A stretch of DNA of 64,000 bases, taken from Haliotis asinina. Lineage: Eukaryota > Mollusca > Gastropoda > Lepetellida > Haliotidae. The position numbers were made by a program, and so were the translations under genes. The notes below the pieces were generated by a model. The model saw nothing but the letters and a program-made list of their open reading frames with translations. It had not been told where the DNA came from and made no database searches. Below are positions 34,901 to 43,446 of the stretch, piece by piece (position 1 is the stretch's first letter; each line of letters begins with the position of its first letter). The stretch is from positions 58,522,004 to 58,586,003 of the forward strand of contig NC_090280.1 in the NCBI RefSeq assembly GCF_037392515.1. Reading direction: 5' to 3'.

Positions 34901-37900
34901 TCAAAAGAAGATGTTTTGTCCTATAGCATGTTGTATGCATCTGTTTAAGTAAGACGTTCGTTTCTCTACGAGAAGCCCATCCCAGTAATGGAAGTCAGTC
35001 CCTAGATGTTGATTGGGACACCAATAATAGGTTCAATGTTCTGTCGAGAATCGATCTCGGATCTGTAGCCTAACAGGCGAGGAGACTAAGCTTAGGACGA
35101 AACTGAAGCACAGGTTTGGACAACATCATTGGTAATATAATGTGATGTTTGCACCAGATGAATTCCTTTGTGATGTAACGTCTCACAAATGTTTTCTATA
35201 GCAATGCTGTTGCCATTTGTATGTATTGAGTAGGAATTTATCATGACAATAATCTACAGGCATAACGAATTCAAGGGACAGCTATATTTAGTAAGTTCTA
35301 ATCGTGACAAAACTTCGTTATATCCGTCAGTTCGCTATAAACGTGCTAAAAACTTAGTTCACTAATTTTTTGATGAATGAAAAGGCACGGCCTCTGTCAA
35401 AACGAAACATAAGCTCCACAGTGTGTTTAACCTAGGGTGTCCTTTGCGGGGTTCATGACGCTGAATTCATCCACTAGATGTAAATGACAAAAATGGTGAA
35501 AATTTAAAAATTCGATTCTAAGAAGTGGTATTAAGGAATACGTTTTTCATTTCTAGCCACTAATTGCAGCCTGTTGATTGACGTGTCTGATCCACAAAGC
35601 GTTGCGTCATTCATAATCCTATGATAGACGATACACTTACGATAGCTCGAAACGCTACGAACGCTCTGCGGAGCAAATCCCAGGGTCCTAATTCTCAAAA
35701 CGTTCGTAACTCTAAGAATTCTTAACTTTGATCGTAGCCAATATGTTCTGAATGGGCTTAAGAAGTTCGTAGGACTACGAACATTTAGAGAATAGCTGGC
35801 CAGGTCCTTAATGGAAACAAAGTCACATGTGCATGTATTTCTTTCAGGACGACGCAGTTATAAAGGCTGCATGTTATCTTCTGTACCGAAACTCAGCCTC
35901 GGTTGGAGCGGCCTACTTCGACAATGTCGCCTTATACCGACTGTCAGATGACACGACAGATTTCACCCAGTGCCCAACAAATCAATCAAAAGCGTCTACA
36001 CAGCCTTTCAGTAATGGTGTGTTAATCATTAAACGAATCAGAATCTTTTTAGCACTATGTATCTGTCATTTCCACAAAACTTTATTGACAAGTTTTGAAC
36101 CAGAATGAAGCTAAGTTTCCAAAGTTCAATCCCCGTAAACCAGAAACGTCGTTTGTCGAGTATTGTCAGCTAGGTCATCAAATTACCGTATAGAACGTAA
36201 CTAATAATCAGTCCCTTGATTTGTGACGTCACCCTCTCAAAACCTCATTGCACATGTCAACATTTGCATTATTCAGATTTAGTTACGGTTGTGTGATTCA
36301 GAGGGGTCCACAGTCTGATGGTTTGAATTGGCACTCTCCGGCTTCGGGCTCCCAAGGGACCCAAATCTGCCTAATGAAATGTCAAACCCTTCATTTTACC
36401 CAGTACCTTCAAGTGAAGTGAACATCATACATACATCTTGCAGAATGCACGAAAATGGCAGTTCCTAACTTTTCTTTCGAGTCCAAAAGTTCCTGGTTAA
36501 ATCTTGGTGATGGCTGGACACTAGACACCACCGATGCTCAAGATGGTGAGAGATCTGCCAAAGTAACGAATGGCGGCGTTTACCAGGAGTTCGTCTTCAC
36601 TACTCCGTGAGTACGTCTCAGGGGGGAACCGACCAACATTGCTGTTTTCATTCTCTAGAAGGACTCATCCTTGTTTGTAATTACATTCGGGATGGACCAA
36701 GTGTCACTGACTGGCACTCCTGTTCATATTCCAGGGTTTGAACAGATCCTTGAGTGTTTACATTTCAGGTCTGACTACGTCCCACATAGTGCATCATTTG
36801 AACAGGTCTTTGTGAGTGTTTACATCTCAGGCGTTACTACACATAGTAGAACTGGTTCTCCTGACTTTGCTAAAAGACTGAACGCGTAAGAGTTTACGTT
36901 CAGGGCAGACCAGATCGTACTAGCTACATCCCCGGTAGAACTGCACCTGAGGACAGATTTGAACTGGTCATTTTGAGCATATATAACCTGGGCACACCAG
37001 ATGTCTGGGGCATTTCAGGTTAAGGCTGATTCCACCCATGTTCTTGTTGATTTCCAGAGTGAGGAAGTTCAGCATCTCCGGTTACAGTAAGAACGTGGGA
37101 GGTCGCAAGTCCATCGCCAACCCAGCGGACTACAGCCTCTATTGTGATCTTAAGGTACCGCATGTTTCATATATGCTTACGCGAAAAATGTGTCTCTCAC
37201 AAAGTGGAAATCCAACATGGATTGGAATACACCTTGAGTGGCACCGCTGTACAGTGAATGCCTGGACCTGGCATTAAATGACGGTATTGCTTAATCACAA
37301 CTATAACCTGTTCTGGATAAGGGACGTACAAATTGCTCAAGACTAATGGCAACAGTACAAAATTGGCTCGTTCGGGAAATCAAATACTGTTCACTTGACA
37401 TGCCCGGTGTCATAAATTGTTTCTTAGAAGAAAACTTCTACATGTTTGAACAGAGAAACTCTGATGTTTCTAACCAAGAAACGTCAACCCAGTCAGCCAG
37501 ACTGTTGCAACGCTTTGTGGTGGTAATTAATGAGACCGAAGTTAACCTCTAGTCCTAATTCCATGACCACAGTCGAAACGTACTATTGTATCTTTCATTA
37601 GCCAATCTAAATATTGACATTCTTGCCTCATATTTGCTTAACTCTTAGTGCCAACTGGTCTTAAAAACGGTTTTCGTTGATACAAACGTGACCTCAGTTG
37701 TTACTGGTTTTCAGAAAACGTCTGGTTCCTATTTGTGGGGGTACATTGCTGCATTCACACCTGGCCGGAACTCCTGGCACAGAGCACAGGTGGATGTCAG
37801 CCTGTCAGAGGTATGTATAACGCCACTCTACAAATTTACATAAGATAAGTGTAAACCTATTTTCTTCAATTGAAAAAAGGTTTGTGATTTAGGTGCTTGT

Positions 37901-38833
37901 AATCCTACACCGGCAATAGTGTGTAACTTGTTTACGTCATCCAAAGAGATCTCCCTACCAGTGACGAGGGTGACGGAATACCAAATTTGGGTTTTACGTG
38001 TTCTAGGGAAGCGTCACGTACAAACACTTTATCCGGTGAACCAAACTCTCCCGGAGTCAATGGAGTGATTATTATAAATGAAATTTTCAAGGCAAAGTTT
38101 GTCTTCGATTGATTTTTTTTATTTACCGTCTCATACATTCGATTGTATTATTGAATAAAAACTTTCATTGCAGTGCAGATGCGTAAAGGTCCGGGGTAGA
38201 ATAGGTCTTCAGCAACCCATGTTTGCCATGAAAGCCGACTATGCTTGTCCTAAGAGGCGACTAACGGGATCGGGTGGTCAGGGTCGCTGACTTGGTTGAC
38301 ACATGTCATCGGTTCCCAGTTGCACAGATCGATACTCATTTTGTTGATCACTGGATTGTCTGGACCAGACTGGAATATTGCTGAGTGCGACGTAAAACTC
38401 AACTCACTCACTCACTCATTGTAGTACACTATAGATCTAATGAACTTGGGGCAATGGAATAGCCGAGCGATTAGAGCGCTCGATCGCCATGCCGAAGGCA
38501 CGGCTTCAATTTCCCACATTTCCCAAATGTATGAAGCTTATTTCAGGTGTCCTCCGCCGCGATATTGCTGCGATATTGCTAAAAGCGACCTAAAACCATA
38601 CTCACTTAAATATTGCTGAGAGCGGCGTAAAACTATACTCACTGCTTTTAATAAGGAAGTGATTTCTTTTGACACAGTCGCATTTATTTTCCTTTTTTCA
38701 GGCTGATGCTGTTGTAATGGCCATATGTCATCTTCTGTACCGAACCTCGGCCTCGGTTGGAGCGGCCTACTTCGACAATGTCTCCCTCTACAGACTATCC
38801 GATGACTCCACAGGCTTCTACCGGTGCCAGTGA
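26749..38833 (+). CDS. Secreted coiled-coil protein with two tandem galactose/carbohydrate-binding-like modules; one exon split by a LINE
   Basis: Exons: 26749-27388; module A 28719-28864 plus 33519-33535 (one exon split by the LINE), 33969-34065, 34569-34664 and 35848-36016; module B 36444-36606, 37058-37154, 37715-37810 and 38702-38833 (stop). Phases agree (1,2,0,0 per module). Without the LINE the product would be 550 aa. Exon 1 codes a signal peptide (about 1-24), then charged Met/Lys/Glu-rich coiled coil (about 28-130 and 150-190) and a Thr/Ser/Pro linker with NxS/T sites. Each module (about 160-175 aa) runs from VPNFSFESKSSWLNLGD through W-T-L-D-T, a Y-Q-E-F strand, 'FSISGYSKNVGG', 'NSWHRAQVNVSLSE', to A-A-Y-F-D-N-V, the pattern of CBM4/9-like jelly-roll domains. 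The likely role is sugar binding by a secreted oligomer. The LINE makes the listed allele defective unless module A is skipped, which would keep frame (525 nt). Confidence 0.8.
27637..27902 (+). mobile_element. SINE-B copy, near full length
   Basis: It runs from 'CCGTGAAGGTCCCGGGGTAG' through 'CTGACTTGGTTGACACATGT' to 'GCGGCGTAAAACTAAACTCA' with a CTCA tail. It is one of the least diverged copies in the window. Confidence 0.9.
28196..28280. repeat. (GGTGC)17 microsatellite
   Basis: There are seventeen perfect GGTGC units (85 bp), in intron 1 of the coiled-coil gene. Confidence 0.97.
28445..28612 (-). mobile_element. SINE-A copy, full length
   Basis: It reads 'GAGTGAGTGAGTGAGGTTTA', 'GTGGGGAATCGAACCGGGAT' and 'TTCGGCGTGACGAACGAGCA' in reverse orientation. 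It lies about 105 bp upstream of the first module A exon. Confidence 0.88.
28865..33511 (-). mobile_element. L1/Tx1-type LINE inserted in a coding exon
   Basis: The element is about 4.65 kb on the minus strand. Its 3' end is a 46-nt poly-A (poly-T at 28865-28910). The target duplication CCAGGAG is at 28858-28864 and 33512-33518, possibly two T longer. It contains one intact ORF2 (28997-32770). Only about 740 bp lies upstream of ORF2, with no ORF1, so the copy is probably 5'-truncated. The pure poly-A tail, open ORF2 and clean target duplication indicate a recent insertion. The uninterrupted form of the same exon is seen in the sister exon 36444-36606. Confidence 0.93.
28997..32770 (-). CDS. 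LINE ORF2: AP endonuclease and reverse transcriptase
   Basis: The frame is 1257 aa and drives target-primed reverse transcription. The N-terminal apurinic/apyrimidinic-type endonuclease (about 1-235) shows ASANCRGL, CLQDIH (Asp where many elements have Glu), YGPNQ, GDWN, RLDFFL and the catalytic S-D-H at about 229. The reverse transcriptase (about 470-770) shows GIDGFPIEFF, NWRPISLL, QTGFIPGR, DFEKAFDTV, GCRQGDPVSPYIF and the catalytic Y-A-D-D at about 716-719. A C-terminal Cys/His knuckle (C-S-F-C...H-I-Y-W-E-C, about 1135-1160) follows. The domain order and motifs fit the L1/Tx1 clade. No internal stop interrupts it. Whether it is active cannot be told; the Glu-to-Asp change and missing ORF1 argue for caution. 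Confidence 0.93.
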   Translation of the reverse strand: MGDKIRIASANCRGLAEKRKRKEIMNLWRKRKFSVICLQDIHIAKEDDITMRNEWGLQSIIAPYKSNARGVAILFNNNLEVNIHKFKTDTNGNYIIADVTIEGIRITLTNIYGPNQDAPEFYHALFHNMEEFENESLVICGDWNLVLNPSIDLENYKHINNPKARKVLLDNIEKYDLIDIWRERNYDVKKYTWWKKNPKQQSRLDFFLVSQDLANMTSDCSILPGYKSDHSTITMSFSSELHKERGGGYWKLNTSLLYNQDYVNMVKDMLLETKLEYCNCTEDELGHTEDSKLQLKISDTLFLETFLMKVRGKTISFSSYLKKIKTEKMKNLEKTISAMEEEIRENFQTVCETKLAELSKCKLEFEKLKEAEIRGIQIRNRIQWYEEGEKTTKYFCHLENRNYASKLMNSVINDKGEVISDGKAILYEQRKFYENLYASGGTIASKYIEIFNDVITPKLTTVEAETLEGDITIDEITQAVKSMKNNKSPGIDGFPIEFFKFFWKDLHIWVCRYISETFRQNMLSPTIKRGVITCIPKANKNRQLLKNWRPISLLNSVYKILSTCIANRIKKTLNTLIHETQTGFIPGRCISENIRLVYDIMFEAKLQGKKGLLLLIDFEKAFDTVSKEFIILTIGKFGFGPNMEKWIKILINDPTSCVIQNGHLSQFFHNERGCRQGDPVSPYIFLLVAEILGTMIRNNSAIKGMTLNNTEHKIGQYADDTELFLDGCEESLSIAIDTLNNFYKMSGLKINVEKTKAIWIGSMAGSNMMLCQDLKLDWHSGDFDVLGIKLNPKLNNLWVINTRKRLEIINRTLGNWRKRNLTLIGKITVIKTLALSSLVHIFTSLPNPPKEFIDKLNNIFYKFIWNDKRDKIKRTTLIRKYEEGGLRMVNIEVFINSLKLSVLNKYLQNKNTSPSTFPFKDIFLLGANIENYVKIINPYWKDVLAAWGIFYRTHKTDFTDINQILSEPLWFNHQFQNSNFIIRHWYFKGIHSIRDLCNDQGILSFNELKKAYKIKGTVLDYYQVLSNIPRKWKDTIRNNLLIVHNHYLSTPLICLLSAPKRSRYFYDKLISTETFPSTCEKWQQLFDTVIPWEYIFKDYRRCTKDTKLIDFQFKFIHNIIYTKKELLKMKLVDDELCSFCNLVSENLIHIYWECECVKTFWLKLKEYIDNKTTETFTLTKYTVLIGGNNTDLMNHILLAGKKYIHVSSIKNTKLSLDAFLKILGDIFKTEKFIATKNNKMLPFDRKWSPLLPYIQYV
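33519..33535 (+). other. Severed 3' end of a module A exon
   Basis: Seventeen coding bases (TTCGTCTTCGCTACTCC) followed by the donor GTGAGTAC complete the exon begun at 28719. With 28719-28864 they total 163 nt, exactly the length of the sister exon 36444-36606. Confidence 0.9.
33536..34680 (+). repeat. Large intragenic duplication, left copy
   Basis: Exonic and intronic sequence from 33536 on matches 36607-37820 over most of its length, e.g. 'GACTACGTCCCACATAGTGC', 'AACTGGTCATTTTGAGCAT' and 'CATTTCAGCTTAAGGCTGAT' against 'CATTTCAGGTTAAGGCTGAT'. Introns are conserved as well as exons, so the two modules arose by a recent tandem duplication. Confidence 0.85.
34707..34881. mobile_element. pogo/Tigger-like MITE
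   Basis: This 175-bp element has inverted ends CAGTGGAAGCTGTC and GACAGCTTCCACTG, flanked by TA on both sides (34705-34706, 34882-34883). A related but more diverged sequence lies at about 57645-57840. CAGTGGAA-type ends with TA duplications fit the pogo/Tigger branch of Tc1/mariner. Confidence 0.7.
34900..35640. other. Intronic unique sequence
   Basis: No exon, RNA or clear repeat was seen between module A exons 3 and 4. Confidence 0.35.
35676..35812. mobile_element. Palindromic MITE-like element
   Basis: Inverted segments, 'CGTTCGTAACTCTAAGAATT' on the left and 'CTTAAGAAGTTCGTAGGACT' with 'ACGAACATTTAGAGAATAGC' on the right, suggest an imperfect fold-back element. It sits 35 bp upstream of exon 35848-36016. 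Confidence 0.45.
36607..37820 (+). repeat. Large intragenic duplication, right copy
   Basis: It is the partner of 33536-34680. Differences are mainly substitutions and short indels. Confidence 0.85.
38182..38420 (+). mobile_element. SINE-B copy with a 3' internal deletion
   Basis: It matches the consensus from 'GTAAAGGTCCGGGGTAGAAT' to 'GATTGTCTGGACCAGACTGG', then jumps to 'AATATTGCTGAGTGCGACGT' and the CTCA tail, missing the intervening 40 bp or so. Confidence 0.88.
38449..38645 (+). mobile_element. SINE-A copy with duplicated tail
   Basis: The head is 'GCAATGGAATAGCCGAGCGA' and the tail 'AAAGCGACCTAAAACCATAC'. A second tail motif 'GAGAGCGGCGTAAAACTATA' follows at about 38617-38636. It ends about 57 bp before the last exon of the coiled-coil gene. 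Confidence 0.82.
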
Positions 38834-39016
38834 AGAAATTTTATCTGACATTCTGGCTGACAGAACAAGGTGTAGTACGTTCAGGTCACCATCGGTGTCA
38901 TACAGCGTACAGTTCATCGTACAGTATTATTCAAAATGCATGAATGGTAGTAGGATATTTGGTTATACATGTATTTATGTACATACAATTAAAAATGTAT
39001 TTTGAAAAGGGTAGAA

Positions 39017-39022
39017 TAAAGG
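39017..39022 (+). terminator. Polyadenylation signal candidate for the coiled-coil gene
   Basis: AATAAA lies about 185 bp after the stop codon at 38833. Confidence 0.55.
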
Positions 39023-39600
39023 ATTTGTTTATCTGGTAGTTTAGCATTAGGAAATGACAAAGGTTACTTTTTTTCTAAGTACAGGTTTGTGTTTACTTTT
39101 ACATAGATGTTAGATCAGATGTTAAAACCACCGGGTGAAAATACAAGGGTGGTGACATTATTATTTCTATAGCTGCAGTAATCACAGGTTGGTTCAATTC
39201 AAGGTATGTTATTCGATCGGCCTTGTTCAGCTGGTATTCTGTGTGGTAATGTCGAAACTGAATACACGTATGTTCACTGGCTCTGACTTTCAGGAATCGC
39301 CATAAAATATGGCTCTAACGAGAGCTGGGATTTAAGGATTCTGTATAAGACATGGTTGGGATGAATTGATTTTTTGAAAGTATGAGCAGAGGTAAGATTT
39401 TGAGACTGCCAAATACAAGGTCGATTTTTCTAAAAATGGATTATAAGATATCCATTTATTTTAGTTTGTGACTGGTTGGGCTCTTCATAACAGTAAAACA
39501 AAAAACAAAAAAAATTATACCGCAAGTATGAAGATTTGTACGGAACAATTTTCTCCAAGGAAACTTCTCTAAAATACTAGTGTGTCTTGCATGGTTTGTT
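39023..39600. other. Intergenic, nothing recognised
   Basis: This is AT-rich sequence without protein-like frames or matches to the repeat families of this window. Confidence 0.4.
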
Positions 39601-39606
39601 AAAGAA

Positions 39607-39778
39607 GGGGATCGGTTGGTTAGCCTAGTGGTTAAAGCGCTCGCTCTTTACTCCGAAGACCCGGGTTCGATTGCCTACATGGGTACAAAGTGTGAAGCAC
39701 ATTTTCTGGTGTCCACCGCCGTGATATTGCTGGGATAGTGATAAAGGCGGCGCAAAACTAAATTCACTCACACTCACT
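39607..39778 (+). mobile_element. SINE-A copy, full length
   Basis: 'GGTTAGCCTAGTGGTTAAAG' (A box), 'GACCCGGGTTCGATTGCCTA' (B box) and the tail 'GGCGGCGCAAAACTAAATTC' are all present. Confidence 0.9.
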
Positions 39779-40214
39779 GTAAAAGAAAGGAGGGGCTTGC
39801 GTAGGATTGTTTTTTCGTTTTGTTATGTTTTCTTTTTTGGGGGGTTGAATGGGTGAGTGAGTTTAATTTTCGGTCGCTGTTTAGTACTTGATGGACAGTA
39901 ATTATTTAATTGAAGGAATATTGTGTGCAGTGTCGATCAAACAAACAAACAAACTAAAAAACAAGATAAACCTGACTGAAAGTCTACTTTCATGAAAACA
40001 TGTAACATTATTTAAATGTGTATCAGTTTGAAGTTTGAGGTGCATCACTGATTGTTATTTCTCGCCATAGTCAGACTGGTGTGAGTGTTGCCTCTTATAC
40101 TGTCAGCCCGAAATGAGGTTAGTTTATCTCCCCTTATCTCCATTTATCCAAGGGCACATAACTGTGCTATCATCAATGATAACATCATTGTCACAGCAGC
40201 GTCCATCTGCAATA

Positions 40215-40443
40215 TGTTTAACGCTGCACTCAGCAATATTATAGCTATTTGACGGCGGTCTGTAAGTAATCGAGTCTGGACCAGACAATCATGTGATCAA
40301 CAGCATGTACATCGATCTAGCAACTGAAATACGATGACAGGTGTCAAATAGGTCAGGAGCCTGACCACCCGATCCCGCTAGTCGCTTCTTATGACAAGCA
40401 TGGGTTACTTAAAATCAGTTCTAACCTGGATATCCACAGGTAT
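40215..40443 (-). mobile_element. SINE-B copy
   Basis: It runs from 'TTTGACGGCGGTCTGTAAGT' through 'GCCTGACCACCCGATCCCGC' to 'TAACCTGGATATCCACAGGT' in reverse orientation. Confidence 0.85.
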
Positions 40444-41009
40444 TGATTACCTGTTGTCAATATCTTGTATGAAACCCAAAACTAAGATGGTCAAAATCCA
40501 ACCATTAATACCTCAAGGAACATTTACGAAGAACACTCTTTTGGCAAGATGATCTTATAAGAACATATTTAATAATGTAACACTGCCTACAAACTGTTCG
40601 CTCATGTTGCAATTTAACGTAATTATATATGGTTGATAGTGTATTTTTACGGTCTTAAAACAGAGTAATGGTTTTAGCAAACGGTCCTTTGATTTTGGTA
40701 CATTTATCTACTGTCCCTGTCCCCAAATCTTCACGTCATTATAGCTGCAGCATATCGCCATGACTGGTCACCACTCACTTTAGAGTCCATTGAGGGTCTT
40801 AAAACAGGATGATGGTTTTAAGAAAAATTAATTGATTTAGAGTCACTGATCTTCTTAGCGGACTGTCCCAATTCATCCACCGTTGTATCATTGAGACGAC
40901 TACACACTCTCCGCACTGTACGAGAAGTTACAACCATTACAGATCCGAACCCGGAATAACTGGTGTGGTAAACTGTCAACACAATAAACGTTAATCATCG
41001 CTTTAATCA

Positions 41010-41834
41010 CAGGCAAACTGTAGCGCAAATAGGGTTGCGCAGCGTAGAGGATATGACAAGTCTTCTTTATATGCGAGCGAAGCGAGCAAAGGTTGGCAAC
41101 ATACTTCCCTCGAAAAAGTATTTTTCATGTCAAAATAAAATATCGCAACCATCAAAGGTATACACCTATTTCTTCACTGGGTTGTGCTCTCACATTTCAA
41201 ACCCCATGTTGAACAATTACTTACGTGAAATATTTTTTATTCAACATTTTAAGAACGACTCGTGGTATAGCACACCTATCTTCGCCTCCACTCCCCCTTC
41301 CAGCTTCCGGTTCAACGGAGTGAAAGAACAGGATGGTATTATTCCATATGGAATGCTTACAGTTACCTCCCCTACTTCATTCGCCCATTACGCCAGAAAT
41401 GTTTATGAATGTTAACAATAGCGACGACAGATCAGATAAATAAACTCCAACAGGTTCATGAAAAAATTAGGCAATATGGTATTTCTTTTTAATTTCTGCT
41501 TATTCCTGTTCCGTCACTCCCTTGAACCGAAAGCTTTAAGGGGAAATGGAGGCGAAGAACGATCTGAATACAACGGGTGGAGCTTAAAATGTTAAATAAA
41601 AGATATTTCACGTGAGTAATTATTAAACATGGGGTAGGAAATCTGAGAGCATAACCTAGTGAGGAAATGGGAGCGTACCTTTGATGGTGGCGATATTTTA
41701 TTTTGACATGAAAAATATTTTTTGAACAGAAGCGAAGGAAGTGCGTTGCCAACCTTTGCTCCCTTCGCTCGCATATAAGAAGACTTGTCATATTCTCTAT
41801 GTTGCGCAATCCTATTTGCGCTACAGTTTGTCTG
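41010..41834. mobile_element. Fold-back element with about 330-bp inverted arms
   Basis: The left arm (about 41010-41345) and right arm (about 41490-41834) are inverted copies: 'CAAACTGTAGCGCAAATAGG' begins the left and its complement ends the right. Matching frames on opposite strands ('MTSLLYMRAKRAKVGN' on plus, 'MTSLLICERREQRLATH' and variants on minus) are by-products of the palindrome. The spacer is about 145 bp. It resembles a long-TIR MITE or Foldback-type element, with no transposase seen. Confidence 0.75.
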
Positions 41835-41876
41835 TACTTTAATTATAGATTATATACTACTGATCAAACGTTTCGA

Positions 41877-41955
41877 CTCATTTGTGTAAATGTAGCCACT
41901 TACTTGAGTCAACTGTTCTAAACAAAATTTTGCAACATATTTCATACTGTGTAAT
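41877..41955 (+). repeat. Partner of the repeat at 28-112
   Basis: 'TGTAAATGTAGCCACTTACT' and 'CAACTGTTCTAA' are the reverse complement of the window-start repeat, adjacent to the fold-back element at 41010-41834. Confidence 0.5.
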
Positions 41956-42511
41956 GAATTGTTTACATATGAACTGATTGTTTCCAGCTCGTTTCCCCAG
42001 GTTAGTGGAGAAATTCATCTTCGATGTAACCATACACATAAATATAACATGTAGTGAGTCCTATACGTTAGTCTAAAAGTTTAATAGGTAGTATAGCGTG
42101 CCCTTCTTACGTCCTGAACAACCTTGTGATGTGTGTTCTGACTTACCAGTCGCTTGTAGACACAACGCCAGGGTTGGAACGTATTGTAGCAAACAGTGAA
42201 GACGTTATCAATAAAGAATGTCTTGACCGATAACTGTTGTTTTACAAAACGTCTCTGTTGTATGCGTTTTAGAGGTTTGACAGCACACATCTCTGGACAG
42301 ACTGGAAGCCTCTAACCATTTCTACGTCGAGCCACAGCGCTGTTGAAGTGACCTAGTTGTTTGTGCGTTCGCTCGTCAACCCGGATTCTGCTCCTGATTG
42401 TATGAAGTCCATTAATAGTTTCCCTGCCGTAATAGTGCTAGAATAATTCTAAAATCGGCGTATAAATACATTCTCTCACGTCGCTCAACGACGACACGTA
42501 CAGATGACATG

Positions 42512-42671
42512 AGTGTCGGAAAGGTAGTCTGGTGGTTAAAGCGTTCGCTCATCACGCCGAAGGTCCGTGTTCGATCCCCACATGGGTACAATGAGTGTAC
42601 AGTTTCTGGTGTCCCAAGCCGTGACATTGCTAAAAACGGCGTAACACCCATCTCACTCTCACACTCACTGA
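42512..42671 (+). mobile_element. SINE-A copy, full length
   Basis: 'GGTAGTCTGGTGGTTAAAGC', 'GTTCGATCCCCACATGGGTA' and the tail with CTCACTCTCACACTCACT are seen. Confidence 0.88.
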
Positions 42672-43006
42672 AATGACACGATAGTAACAAAGCATTGACC
42701 TTGAACTGTTTGAGGGGCACGTTTGGAATCAGATAAGATAAATTTTATAGATGAACTTCTTTATTCGGAATGGATGTATATATATGTCATCCGGATAAAG
42801 AAGTTGTCATTCATAATTTTGTCCTTATCAAATATTGACTTAGCCTAACAACTTTGGCTGACATCCACCTTTGACTTTGATTGAGAGCTGCAGAGATAAC
42901 TACATATATTGATTATGTTCATTACATTCCACAATCATCCTTCTTCTTTCATAATGATAGAGCCTATCGTATCCTGCATCACATGCCTCAAAGGATGGCC
43001 TAGATT

Positions 43007-43182
43007 AGTGAGTGAGTGAGTGAGTTAAGTTTTTACGCCGCTTTTAGCAATATTCCACCAATATCACGGCGGGGACACCAGAAAATGGGCTTCACACATT
43101 GTACCCATGTGGGGATTCGAACCCGGGTCTTCGGCGTGACGTACGAACGCCTTAACCACTACGCTACCCCACTGCCCGCCTA
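43007..43182 (-). mobile_element. SINE-A copy, close to consensus
   Basis: This is the cleanest reverse copy: (TGAG)n tail, 'ACGCCGCTTTTAGCAATATT', 'ACCCATGTGGGGATTCGAAC', 'CCTTAACCACTACGCTACCC'. It probably represents a young insertion. Confidence 0.92.
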
Positions 43183-43446
43183 GAATAGTGGATGATTTCA
43201 TTGTTTGGCTGAAACAATGGTGAGGCAACGTTAGATTTTAACTCACTATGAATTAATGAGATGTTCTTTACCGGTCATACACATTCCAGATGTATCTTAG
43301 TGATCTGGATATCGAGTATTGTTCCGTGTGTGAACTTCATTCCTATACCATACATATATATAGTGAAATGAGAGTGTCCTACGGTAAAGAAATTGAATCA
43401 TGTAGCTCATGTGGTTTAATCGAAATGAGAATTTTGATACATTTCC

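Noticed and set aside
39607-39690. tRNA-like A and B boxes in forward SINE-A copies
   Set aside because: Every instance is followed by the same SINE body and CTCA tail; none folds as an independent tRNA gene.
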